A stretch of 64,000 nucleotides of DNA from Austwickia sp. (lineage in GTDB: Bacteria > Actinomycetota > Actinomycetes > Actinomycetales > Dermatophilaceae), in the NCBI GenBank assembly GCA_016699675.1, contig CP064985.1:3472001-3536000 (forward strand). Reading direction: 5' to 3'. Both the position numbers and the translations under genes were made by a program. Positions 26,329-34,920 of this stretch are shown one piece after another (the stretch's first letter is position 1; every line of letters starts with the position of its first letter). The notes below the pieces were generated by a model. The model was not told the origin of the DNA, ran no database searches, and saw only the letters and a program-made list of their open reading frames with translations.

Positions 26329-28005
26329 ATGGACATCGAGCGCTACGACGTCGTCATCATCGGTTCGGGCGTGGGGGGCCTGGTCGCGGGCTCGTTGCTG
26401 GCCCAGCTCGCGGGGAAGCGGGTGTGCGTCCTGGAGCGACACTTCGAGCTCGGCGGCTTCAACCACGCCTTCACGCGCCGCGGCTACCACTGGGATGTGG
26501 GGCTGCACTACGTGGGCCAGATGGGGCCCGGCGAGCAGGGGCGCCGCCTCATGGACCTGGCCACGGGCGGGAACGTCGACTGGGCGCCGATGCCGCCGGA
26601 ATTCGACGTCTTCCACTACCCGGGCCTGGACATCGCCCAGCCGGCAGATCCGGACGCGTGGTTCGCGCGGCTGGGCGAGCGCTTCCCGGGCGAACGCACG
26701 GCCCTTGCGGCGTACCGTCGCGACCTGCGCGTCGTCACGAACTGGATGACCCGGGAGTACGTCGCCCTCAACCTCCCCGCGCCGCTGCGCGCGGCCGCCT
26801 GGCACCTCAACCGGCCGGGCCGCCGCCTGGCGCTCATGACCACCCGGGACTACCTGGCCATGCGCTGCGCCGACCCGCGCCTGCGCGCGATCCTGGCCTC
26901 GCAGTGGGGCGACTACGCGTTGCCGCCCGCGCGCGGATCGTTCGGGATGCACGCGATGATCGTGACCCACTACCTGCGCGGGGGCTGGTACCCGGTCGGC
27001 GGCTCCACCGCGATGACCGCCGCGATGGTGGCGCGCATCGAGGCGGCGGGTGGCAGCTGCCGGGCCAGCCACGAGGTCCGCTCCATCCTGCGGGACGAGA
27101 CGGGCCGCGCGTACGGCGTCGCGGCGCACGCCAAGCGCGGGCGCGGCGGCCGGGAGCTAGAGATCCACGCGCCCGTCGTCATCTCCGACGCCGGGCTCGG
27201 CACCACCTTGGGCCGGTTGCTGCCGCCGGGCCCTCGACCGGAACCGGCGGTGGCCCGGCTCCTGGACGCCGCCCGTGACGCGGGGTCCGGGACCGCCAAT
27301 GTGGTCGCCTACCTGGGGCTGCGTCAGTCCCCGGAGACCCGGGGATTGCACGGCGAGAACCACTGGTTCTTCGGCGGGTGGGACCACGACGCGAGCTACG
27401 GCGACGGGCGGGGCGCGGTGACCGGCGCGGTCCCGATGACGTACCTGTCGTTGCCCTCGCTGAAGGACCCCCAGGCGGAGCGGCACACGGCGGAGCTCAT
27501 CACCTCCGTGGACCCGGCGTGCTTCGCGGCGTGGGCGGGAACGGCGTGGATGAAGCGGGGGAGCGAGTACGAGGCCGTCAAGGCTCGCGTCGCCGACGCC
27601 ATGCTGGCCGTGGTGGAGGACCGCTACCCGGGGTTCCGGGAGCTGGTCGACTACCTCGAGGTGTCCACGCCGGCCACCGTGCAGACGTTCACGGGGCTGC
27701 CGTCGGGCGGATTCGCGCAGCTCGCCGGTACGCCGGAGCGGCTGCGGGCGCGGTTGACGCCGGCCGACCTTCCCGTCCCGGGGCTGTACCTGGCCGGTGC
27801 CGACGCGTGTTCGCTCGGCATCATGGGCGCCCTGATGGGCGGCGTCTTCGCCGCGGGTGCCGTCCTCGGCCCCACGGGCATCCCGAAGATCATGGCGAGG
27901 GCGGCCAAGGGTGGGGGTGACCGGCCGCAGCCCGGGACGGCGCCGGGCACGCCGCAGGATGACGCCAAGCAAGAGCGACAGGAAGCGGTCCCGGCACAGC
28001 TGTGA
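26329..28005 (+). CDS. FAD-dependent retinol-saturase/phytoene-desaturase-like oxidoreductase
   Basis: A 558-residue flavoprotein of the CrtI/RetSat group. Residues 6-40 give the Rossmann motif VVIIGSGVGGLVAGSLLAQLAGKRVCVLERH, with GGFNHAFTRRGYHWDVGLHYVG as in all-trans-retinol 13,14-reductases; the C-terminal FAD contact is GLYLAGADACSLGIMGALMGG. It should oxidise or saturate an isoprenoid or polyunsaturated substrate, but no carotenoid genes are adjacent, so the substrate is open. The ATG at 26329 follows AAGGGGAGCGTC. The last ~45 residues are Gly/Pro/Gln-rich and probably disordered. It is likely repressed by the divergent TetR. Confidence 0.88.
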   Translation: MDIERYDVVIIGSGVGGLVAGSLLAQLAGKRVCVLERHFELGGFNHAFTRRGYHWDVGLHYVGQMGPGEQGRRLMDLATGGNVDWAPMPPEFDVFHYPGLDIAQPADPDAWFARLGERFPGERTALAAYRRDLRVVTNWMTREYVALNLPAPLRAAAWHLNRPGRRLALMTTRDYLAMRCADPRLRAILASQWGDYALPPARGSFGMHAMIVTHYLRGGWYPVGGSTAMTAAMVARIEAAGGSCRASHEVRSILRDETGRAYGVAAHAKRGRGGRELEIHAPVVISDAGLGTTLGRLLPPGPRPEPAVARLLDAARDAGSGTANVVAYLGLRQSPETRGLHGENHWFFGGWDHDASYGDGRGAVTGAVPMTYLSLPSLKDPQAERHTAELITSVDPACFAAWAGTAWMKRGSEYEAVKARVADAMLAVVEDRYPGFRELVDYLEVSTPATVQTFTGLPSGGFAQLAGTPERLRARLTPADLPVPGLYLAGADACSLGIMGALMGGVFAAGAVLGPTGIPKIMARAAKGGGDRPQPGTAPGTPQDDAKQERQEAVPAQL

Positions 28006-28031
28006 CCTCCGCCCATCACCATGGTGCCGCG

Positions 28032-29708
28032 TCAGCGGCAGCGGCGGGTGAGCAAATCGCCCAACGCCTCGGCGTATGCCGGGGCCGCGACGAGGAACGC
28101 CCCACGCGGCCAGGCGGTCTCCCGGCCGTCCGCGTCGAGGCAGCGGGCGCCGGCCTCGCGCGCGATCAGCGTCGCCGCCAGGTGATCCTCCGGGTGGAAG
28201 TCGCCGATGACGCAGCCGGCCGCCCGCCCGGCGCCCACCGACACGGTCGACAGCGTGCCCGAGCCCAGGACCCGCGTCGTCACGTGCTGGGCCGCGAGGT
28301 CGGCGAGCAGCTCCGGCTGCCCGGGGAACGGGACGTGTGCCGCCCACTCCGTGAGCACCAGGGTGCCCGCCAGCGCGGTCCCCTGCTCGGGCGGCGCGTC
28401 GTCGAGTCTCAACGGTACGCCGTCCAGCGTCGCGGCCCGGGCCGACCAGACCTCACCGCGCCAGGGGTCGGCCACCACGCCCACCAGCGGCGTCTCATCG
28501 AGGGCCAGCGCCAGCGAGAACGAACTCCACCCGAGCCCGTGTGCGTAGTTGGTGGTGCCGTCGACGGGGTCCAGATACCAGCACGGCACGCCCGCTCGCG
28601 CCGTACCGCCCTCCTCCTCCCCGACGACGACGTGCGCCGGGAACTCGGCGGCGAGCACCTCCCGGACGTGCCGCTCCACCGCCCGGTCCACGTCCGTGAC
28701 CAGGTCCGCCGCGTGCGCCTTCGTGGCCACCGCGCCGGGTCGGCTCTCCCGCAGGTAGCCCCGGGCCCAGGACGCCAACTCGCCCGCGACCACCGCCGCA
28801 CGAGCCAGCTCGGCCTCGGGAAGCTCGCCGGGCGACGCGGCACGGGCACCTGACGCGCCATCGCCGAGCCACCGTCCGGCGGCCGTCGCGAGGCTCCCGT
28901 CGTCGAGCAGCCGCCGCAGCAGGCCGGGCCGGTTCGTGGTGATCGCGTCCGCGCCGAGCGCCACCATCGCAGCCATCGCGGCCGGGTCGTCGATGGTCCA
29001 GGCCGCCACGCGCAGCCCGGCCGCGTGGGCGGCGGCGACGACGGAGGGGGACAGGAGGGTGCGCTCGAGGTTGAGGTACGTCGGGCGCTGCGCGGTCATC
29101 AGATCGGGATCGGCCAGGCCCGTCGTCGACTCCAGGTGGAGGATGGCCGAGGGGTCGAGCGCCCGGACCGCCCCGGTGGCCGACGGCGCCCCGCACCAGT
29201 GCACCTCCAGCGCCCCGGCCGCAGACTCCCGCCCGGCCGCAGACTCCCGCCCGGCCGCAGACTCCCGTCCGGCCGCAGACTCCCGTCCGGCGCCCCCGTC
29301 CCGCCACGCGGCCAGGGCGCGCCACGCGGCGGCCGCATCGTGCGCGTTCGTGGCGTCCACCAGCAAGGTCACCCCCGTGCAGGCCAAGACCTCGGCCACG
29401 TCGATGAGGCGGGGGATGCGGACGTCGGCGTACCCGACCTCGGCCACCTCCGTCCAGCTCAGCTCCCGCACCCGCTGCGGCACGCCCCACAGCCGCAGCA
29501 GCGTCTGGTCGTGGTTGACGACGCTGACGCCGTCGGCCGTGGTGACGACGTCGATCTCCACCCGGTCGACGCCGAGGTCGAGGCAGGAACGGACGGCGGC
29601 CAGGGTGTTCTCTCGGTACCGCAGCGAATCGCCCCGGTGCGCCACGACGTACGGCGTGCGCGGCGGGACCGGCGATGCGCCGGACACGACGTACGGCGTG
29701 TCAGTCAC
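28032..29708 (-). CDS. fused glycerophosphodiester phosphodiesterase - inositol monophosphatase
   Basis: A 558-residue two-domain enzyme. Residues about 18-270 are a GDPD TIM barrel: HRGDSLRYRENT (His24, Glu33), VEIDVVTTADGVSVVNHD, and the late GADAITTNRPGLL. Residues about 300-555 are an inositol-monophosphatase fold: metal motifs GEEEGG (363-368) and DPVDGTTN (380-387), with Asp508 in GDFHPEDHLAAT. GDPDs split glycerophosphodiesters to an alcohol plus glycerol 3-phosphate, and IMPases remove phosphate from sugar or inositol phosphates, so the fusion could process imported glycerophosphoinositol in two steps. That pairing is inference. An in-domain GRESAA tandem repeat (residues 141-164) is odd. 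The GTG start overlaps the ATPase stop by eight nt; it is the last gene of the ABC operon. Confidence 0.92.
   Translation of the reverse strand: MTDTPYVVSGASPVPPRTPYVVAHRGDSLRYRENTLAAVRSCLDLGVDRVEIDVVTTADGVSVVNHDQTLLRLWGVPQRVRELSWTEVAEVGYADVRIPRLIDVAEVLACTGVTLLVDATNAHDAAAAWRALAAWRDGGAGRESAAGRESAAGRESAAGRESAAGALEVHWCGAPSATGAVRALDPSAILHLESTTGLADPDLMTAQRPTYLNLERTLLSPSVVAAAHAAGLRVAAWTIDDPAAMAAMVALGADAITTNRPGLLRRLLDDGSLATAAGRWLGDGASGARAASPGELPEAELARAAVVAGELASWARGYLRESRPGAVATKAHAADLVTDVDRAVERHVREVLAAEFPAHVVVGEEEGGTARAGVPCWYLDPVDGTTNYAHGLGWSSFSLALALDETPLVGVVADPWRGEVWSARAATLDGVPLRLDDAPPEQGTALAGTLVLTEWAAHVPFPGQPELLADLAAQHVTTRVLGSGTLSTVSVGAGRAAGCVIGDFHPEDHLAATLIAREAGARCLDADGRETAWPRGAFLVAAPAYAEALGDLLTRRCR
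29215..29286 (-). repeat. four 18-bp tandem repeats within the GDPD domain
   Basis: Four copies of CCGGCCGCAGACTCCCGY (29215-29232, 29233-29250, 29251-29268, 29269-29286), differing only at the last base, encode GRESAA x4 on the minus strand. They sit in a loop of the GDPD barrel and keep the frame. Confidence 0.93.
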
Positions 29709-30831
29709 CCGCCGGACCGTCCTCGCGGACGCCGTCCACGAACACCATCGGCCGCCGCAGCCGCACCGACACCTCCGAGCCCTCGGCGGGCAGCGTCCCC
29801 GACCGGAACGCCGACAGCCGGTGTCCGGCCAGGTCCAACACGATCTCGGCGTACGGCCCGTGCGGCACCACCCGCACCACCCGCGCCCGATGCGCCACCC
29901 CGGCCCCCTCGGCGCGGCCCCCGGCGCCGCGCTCGAGCTGGGCCGCCTGGTCGCTGATCCCCTCGAGGATGACGACGTCCTCCGGGCGCACCCCCGTGAC
30001 CACGCCGGCCTCCTCGGCCACGGTCAACGCGTCGGCGCGCTCGACCAGCCGCCCTGGGAACGTGTTGAGGCTGCCCACGAACCGGGCGACGAACTCGCTG
30101 CGCGGATCCGCATACAGCTGCGCGGGCGGCGACAGCTGCTCGATGCGCCCGTCCTTCATCACGGCCACCCGGTCGGAGATCGACAGGGCCTCCTCCTGGT
30201 CGTGGGTGACCAGCACCGTCGTGATCCCGAGCCGCTGCTGGATCTCGCGGATCTCCTCGCGGACCTTGACCCGCAGCTGGGCGTCGAGGTTGGACAGCGG
30301 CTCGTCGAGCAACAGCAGCGTCGGCTCCTGCACCAACGCCCGCGCGAGCGCCACCCGCTGCTGCTCCCCGCCGGAGATGCGGGCGGGCCGGGAATCCCGG
30401 TGGTGCATGAGGCCCACCATGTCCAGCGCCGCCTCGACCCGGCGGGTCAGCTCCGGACCGGGAACCTTGTCGAGCTTCAGCGGGAAGGCGACGTTCTTGA
30501 AGACCGTCATGTGCGGCCACAGCGCGTAGCTCTGGAACACCATCGCGCTCGGCCGCCGCTCGGGGTTGAGCGCCGTGACGTCCCTGCCGTCCACGAGCAC
30601 CTGCCCGCGGTCCGGCTTGAGGAAGCCCGCCACCATCCGCAGCGTCGTCGTCTTCCCGCAGCCGGACGGGCCGAGCAGGGTGACGAGCTCCCCGCGAGCC
30701 ACGTCCAGGTGCAGGTCGGTGACGATGTCGCGGCCGCCCAGCCGCTTGTGGATGCCGTCGAGGCGCAGGGCGGGTACGTCGTGCGTGGCGGGTACGCCGG
30801 GCGCGGCGGGCACGTCGGGTGAGGTGGTCAT
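29701..30831 (-). CDS. ABC transporter ATP-binding protein (PotA/FbpC-like)
   Basis: A 376-residue importer ATPase. Walker A is GPSGCGKTT (about residues 54-62), the ABC signature appears as ISGGEQQRVALARAL, Walker B as LLLLDEPLSNLD, and the H-loop as VTHDQEEA; a TOBE domain follows from about residue 245. This layout is that of spermidine/iron/phosphonate-type importers. The ATG at 30831 is seven nt from the permease stop and the gene overlaps the GDPD-IMPase start, so all are one operon. It is the energy unit for the two permeases upstream. Confidence 0.95.
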   Translation of the reverse strand: MTTSPDVPAAPGVPATHDVPALRLDGIHKRLGGRDIVTDLHLDVARGELVTLLGPSGCGKTTTLRMVAGFLKPDRGQVLVDGRDVTALNPERRPSAMVFQSYALWPHMTVFKNVAFPLKLDKVPGPELTRRVEAALDMVGLMHHRDSRPARISGGEQQRVALARALVQEPTLLLLDEPLSNLDAQLRVKVREEIREIQQRLGITTVLVTHDQEEALSISDRVAVMKDGRIEQLSPPAQLYADPRSEFVARFVGSLNTFPGRLVERADALTVAEEAGVVTGVRPEDVVILEGISDQAAQLERGAGGRAEGAGVAHRARVVRVVPHGPYAEIVLDLAGHRLSAFRSGTLPAEGSEVSVRLRRPMVFVDGVREDGPAGD

Positions 30832-30837
30832 CGGGGC

Positions 30838-31704
30838 CTATCGGAGCTGGAAGCCCTCGGCCAGCTGCCCGCCCATGATCTGCTTGCGGACCAGGGCGAG
30901 GAGCACGACGGAGGGGATGGACAGCAGGATCGAGAAGACGGCGGCGATCTGGAGGGGGTAGTACTCGACCAGCCGGTACATCTGGGTGGGCATGGTCAGG
31001 TACGTCGAGCCGCCCACCAGGTAGGTCCCCTGAGCCTCGTCGAAGCTGGCGAGGAAGCTCATGATCACCGCCACGAGGATGCTCGGCAGGGCCAGCGGCA
31101 GCGTGATCGAGAAGAACACCCGCAGCGCCGACGCGCCCGCGTCGCGGGCCGCCTCCTCCAGCGAGCGCGGCACCGCCGCAAAGGCCGCCGCGGGGATCCA
31201 CGTCATGAACACCACCGTGCCCATGACGTGCACGATCACCACGCCGAGCTGGGTCTCCATGAGCCGCAGCGTGTAGAACAGCGAGGCCAGCGTCACGAAC
31301 AGCCCCATCTTGGGGAAGCTGTTCATCGCAAACAGCGACGCCAGGAAGAACCGCCGGCCGGGGAACTGGTAGCGCCCGAAGGGCTACGCCGCCGGCAGGC
31401 AGATCACCGCCGAGGCGGCGACCGTCATCAGCGCGAACGAGAACGAGTTGTAGACCGCGTTGGACAGCTGGTCGTCGGCGAAGACCTTGCCCCACCAGTC
31501 CAGCGTCCAGCCGTCCGGGCCCAGGTTCGGGTAACTCCAGCTCGTCACGAACGCCCGGACCGCCAGCCACACCAGCGGTCCGAAGATGAACAGCGCGAGC
31601 AGCGCGACGACGAGCGTGGCGGCGGCGCCGACCAGGCCGCGGCGCAGGCCGGCACCCCCCGCCGGCGATGCGGTCGACGTGGCCGATGCGGTGGGCTGGC
31701 TCAT
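30838..31704 (-). pseudogene. ABC permease (second) interrupted by one in-frame UAG
   Basis: A 288-codon binding-protein-dependent permease with six expected membrane helices and the EAA loop LEEAARDAGASALRVFFSITLPLALPS-like segment near residues 185-210. Codon 107 (31384-31386) is TAG; reading on in the same frame gives PFGRYQFPGRRFF, exactly what follows the conserved Ala-Ala-Tyr in this family, so a TAC to TAG change is the simplest explanation. No frameshift or other damage is seen on either side. The N-terminal fragment has 106 residues, and a restart could occur at the ATG 31326. The start overlaps the previous permease stop by four nt. Either a fresh null allele, an assembly error or readthrough. 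Confidence 0.8.
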
Positions 31705-32693
31705 ACCTGATCCGCCTCCCTGGCCTGGCGGAAGTTCGCCCAGACGTACGTCGCGGCGATCAGCGACGCCAGCGCGAACACGACGAACGCCATGACGATG
31801 GCCTGCTGGGGCCGGTTGAAGGCGATGAAGTAGCTGGCGATGTCGACGCCGAGCATGTTCTGGCTGTTGCGGCCCATGAAGTAGGGGATCGTGAACGAGC
31901 CGATGATCCCGATGGCCGTGAACGTGGTCGCAATAACGATCGGCACCATCGCCATCGGCAGGATCACCGACCGGGTGGTGCGCGCCAGCCCCGCCCCGGA
32001 GTCGCGGGCCGCGTCGATCACCGAGTCCGGCACCGCCGCGACGCCCGAGCTGATCATCAGCACCGCGAAGGGCAGGTTCGTCCACACCGAGCCGATGACC
32101 AGCCCGGTCACGGAATAGCTGTACGACGGTCCGGTGGCCCCGAACTGCGCGAACAGGGTCGGCAGGAAGCCGATGTCCGAATAGAAGGTGCGGATCGCGT
32201 AAGCGCTGATGACGACGGGGATGAACATGGGCAAGATCGTCAGCACCGTGAGCGCGCTCGCGATCTTGCCGCCGCGCAGCCGCAGGAAGAGCGCGATGGC
32301 CAGGGCCACGGCCAGAACGATCAGCGTCGACAGCACCGTGACGAGGATCGTCACGATCAGGTCCTCGCGGAACCTGCCGTTGGCGAAGACGACGCGATAG
32401 GGCTCGACGGTGCCGGGCGGGCCGTCAGCCAGGTAGACGTCCTGGCCGATCAGGGCGGTGATCTCGTTCAGCCCCCCGCCGTACCCCAGCGTGAACGCGA
32501 AGGCGAGCGCGATCGGCAGCCCGGCGAACAACGCGATGAACGCCACCGGCGGGAGGGCGAGGACGAAGCCGAGCCACGACGTACGGCGTGCTCCGCCGGC
32601 CCGCCGCGGCCGCGCCGACCCCGGCCCGGTCCCGAAGCCTCGCCATCCCCGCCGCCCCGGCACCGGGGCGGCGGCGACGACCTGGTCCGTCAC
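31701..32693 (-). CDS. ABC transporter permease (first)
   Basis: A 330-residue permease with about six to seven membrane helices after a basic Gly/Arg-rich N-terminus of some 38 residues. The cytoplasmic EAA-type loop is visible as DAARDSGAGLARTTRSVILPM (about residues 225-245), where the ATPase docks. The GTG start at 32693 overlaps the stop of the binding-protein gene and the end overlaps the next permease start, so the operon is translationally coupled. It is intact, unlike its partner permease. It belongs to the PotB-like group with unknown substrate; operon context suggests a glycerophosphodiester. Confidence 0.92.
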   Translation of the reverse strand: MTDQVVAAAPVPGRRGWRGFGTGPGSARPRRAGGARRTSWLGFVLALPPVAFIALFAGLPIALAFAFTLGYGGGLNEITALIGQDVYLADGPPGTVEPYRVVFANGRFREDLIVTILVTVLSTLIVLAVALAIALFLRLRGGKIASALTVLTILPMFIPVVISAYAIRTFYSDIGFLPTLFAQFGATGPSYSYSVTGLVIGSVWTNLPFAVLMISSGVAAVPDSVIDAARDSGAGLARTTRSVILPMAMVPIVIATTFTAIGIIGSFTIPYFMGRNSQNMLGVDIASYFIAFNRPQQAIVMAFVVFALASLIAATYVWANFRQAREADQV

Positions 32694-33859
32694 TTGCCCG
32701 GAACCTCCTGGTCCCAGGCGAGGTCACGATCCTCGTTGACCTTGTCGAAGTAGCCCGCCCGCAGCTGGTCGGGGTGGGCGTCCTTGAAGGTGGCCTGCGT
32801 GTCGGCCGGGAGCTTGTCCAGCGGAATGACCGGGTAGCCGGCGATGTCCTTGGCGATCATGTTCTGCGCCTCGGGGGAGAGCAGGTAGTCCACGAGCTTG
32901 ATCGCGTTGTCCTTGTTCTTGGCGTGCGCGGGGACGCCAAGGTAGCTCGCGCCGCCGGTGAAGCTCGGGTTGGCGATCTGGGTCGCCTTCATGTCCTTGG
33001 GGATCGTGCCGGACTTCTGCCCGGAGATGAACATGTCCGACCACACCGGGGTCATCGCGATCTGGCCGCCCGCGAGCAGTTCGATGCTGCCCTTGTTGCC
33101 GGTGGGGTAGACGCCCTTCTGGTAGACGTACGGGTTGAGGGCGCGCAGCGCGTCCCAGCCCGGCTTCCACTGGGTGAGCAGGTTCTTGTCGTACGTCGTG
33201 CGCAGGGTCTTGGCCGTGTCCGCGGGCAGGTACTTGTCCAGCACCGTGGTGACGAACGCCCCGCCGGAGCCGCCCGACTTCGGGGAGTTGTAGGTGAACT
33301 TGCCCGGGTTCGCCTTGATCCACGTCATCAGCTCGTCGAACGTCGCCGGCGGCGTGGCCACTGTCTTGGCGTTGTAGGCCAGCAGCACCGACGAGCCGCG
33401 GTAGGGGATGCCGCCCTTGCCGCCGGCCTTGATCGTGTCCTCGGGCACGTCGGCCAAGCCCTTGACCTTGTCCTTGCTCACCTGCTCCAGGACGCCGGCC
33501 TCGGCGGCCTGCAAGACGATGCCGCCGTCCATGACGTCCCAGCCCGCGTCCTGGCCGCCCTTCTCGGCGGCGGTGAGCTTCGCGAGGCTCTGGGTGCCCT
33601 ACTCCTCGTGCAGGTCGAAGTCGATCTTGAGCGTGGTGCCGGGGTTGGCCTTCTCGAAGCCCGGCTTGACGCTCTTCTCCCACAGGTCCTTGATGTTGGT
33701 GTCGGCGCCGATGTAGACGCGCACCTCGCCACCGCCCGACGAGCCGGAGCCGGACGCGCCGCTGCCGCCGCCGGAGTCGTTGCTCTTCTGGGCGCATCCG
33801 GCGAGGCTCGTCGCGGCGAGCGCCGAGACGGCCAGGACGGCGAGGGACTTCCTGCTCAT
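32690..33859 (-). pseudogene. ABC substrate-binding lipoprotein interrupted by one in-frame UAG
   Basis: A 389-codon family-1/PotD-like solute-binding lipoprotein. The signal peptide ends in the lipobox LAGC (Cys about residue 24), followed by a Ser/Gly linker. Codon 87 (33599-33601) is TAG; the same frame continues without damage as GTQSLAKLTAAEKGG and on to the end. TAC to TAG would be one base; the lost residue cannot be named for certain. The ATG at 33859 has GGAGGTCACCC upstream. The N-terminal fragment would be 86 residues and, without readthrough, the importer has no binding protein. It is the first gene of the operon. Confidence 0.8.
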
Positions 33860-34128
33860 GGGTGACCTCCGGTGAAAGGGCTCGGGGGGTGGTGCTGCAC
33901 CCACCGTACGGCGCAGGAGAGGCACTTCACAGTGCTTACCCGCTGATCACCCGCGCGTGGCCGCCGCGTTACCTGCCCTTTGCCGGGGCTAGCCCGGGCG
34001 AGCCGACGGCGCCTGATGTGACGCGGGCGGCCCGCGCAGGCCCTCGGCGTGGGAAGCCGCCCTCGTTATGCTGCTCCAGGCGGGCGACGTCGGGATCGTC
34101 CTGACAATGGCGTGACAAAGGTGGTGGC

Positions 34129-34839
34129 ATGGCGAACGAACGTCTGCCGGTCCCCGCGGGCTGGCGCAACGCCGATCTCTACCTGGAGCCCGCCCTCGAC
34201 CGGGTGTGGACGGCGCTGCGGGACACCCGCACCCCGGAGCGGCTCGCCCGCTACTACACCCCGGATGCCAACTTCGCCGGCGCCACCTTCGGGGGGCACG
34301 GCGAGTCGGATCCCGAGGCCGTCGACGAGCGCGACCTGCTCGCGGTCACCCTCCTCGACGTCAAGATCCCGCCGCGCACCGTGCGGGCCCTGCTGCAGCC
34401 TGGCCCCACCCGCGACCGGCTGCACGAGCTGCTCGCCGCCGACCGCCTGCCGCCCGACGCCTGCCTCTGGGAGGTCACGCCGGAGGTGCTCGCGAACATG
34501 GCCGAGCTCTACGAATTCCTGCGCGCGCTGGTGCCGCCGACGCGCGAGCGGTATGAGGTCAACTGGGCCACCGCCGCCAAGCTCTGCGCCCGCAAGCGAC
34601 CGAACCTGTTCCCGGTGCGCGACGAGGTCGTGTGCCGCTACCTGCGGCTGTGGCCGTCGCGCTATCAGGTGGACTGGCAGGTGTTCGCGTGGGTGATGGG
34701 GCACGACGACGTCCGCGAGCAGCTCACCCGGCTGGTGGAGCGGGTGGCCGCGGCCCCCGGCGCCGACGTCGGCGAGGTGGGCGCCCTGCTGCGGCACCTC
34801 GACGTGGCCGTCTGGATGCACGCGCCGCACCGCTTCTAA
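34129..34839 (+). CDS. DUF6308 family protein
   Basis: A 236-residue soluble protein resembling the actinobacterial DUF6308 family. Recognisable stretches are DERDLLAVTLLDVKIPPRTVRALL, LWEVTPEVLANMAELYEFLRALV, and WATAAKLCARKRPNLFPVRDEVVCRYL. The function is unknown. The ATG at 34129 has AAAGGTGGTGGC just upstream. The gene stands alone between the divergent ABC operon and the FUSC gene. The 269 nt before it hold the ABC operon promoter, which I cannot place. Confidence 0.75.
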   Translation: MANERLPVPAGWRNADLYLEPALDRVWTALRDTRTPERLARYYTPDANFAGATFGGHGESDPEAVDERDLLAVTLLDVKIPPRTVRALLQPGPTRDRLHELLAADRLPPDACLWEVTPEVLANMAELYEFLRALVPPTRERYEVNWATAAKLCARKRPNLFPVRDEVVCRYLRLWPSRYQVDWQVFAWVMGHDDVREQLTRLVERVAAAPGADVGEVGALLRHLDVAVWMHAPHRF

Positions 34840-34920
34840 GTCTGGGCTGGTCTGGCGGGCTCCCGCTGGCGGGTTGCCACTGGGGGGGCCGGTGGCAGGT
34901 CCCGGCGGGTGCGGCCCCGC

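Noticed and set aside
30838..33859. Pyrrolysine insertion at the two UAG codons
   Set aside because: Neither protein belongs to the methylamine methyltransferase families, no pyl genes or Pyl-tRNA are in the window, and Tyr fits the permease site.
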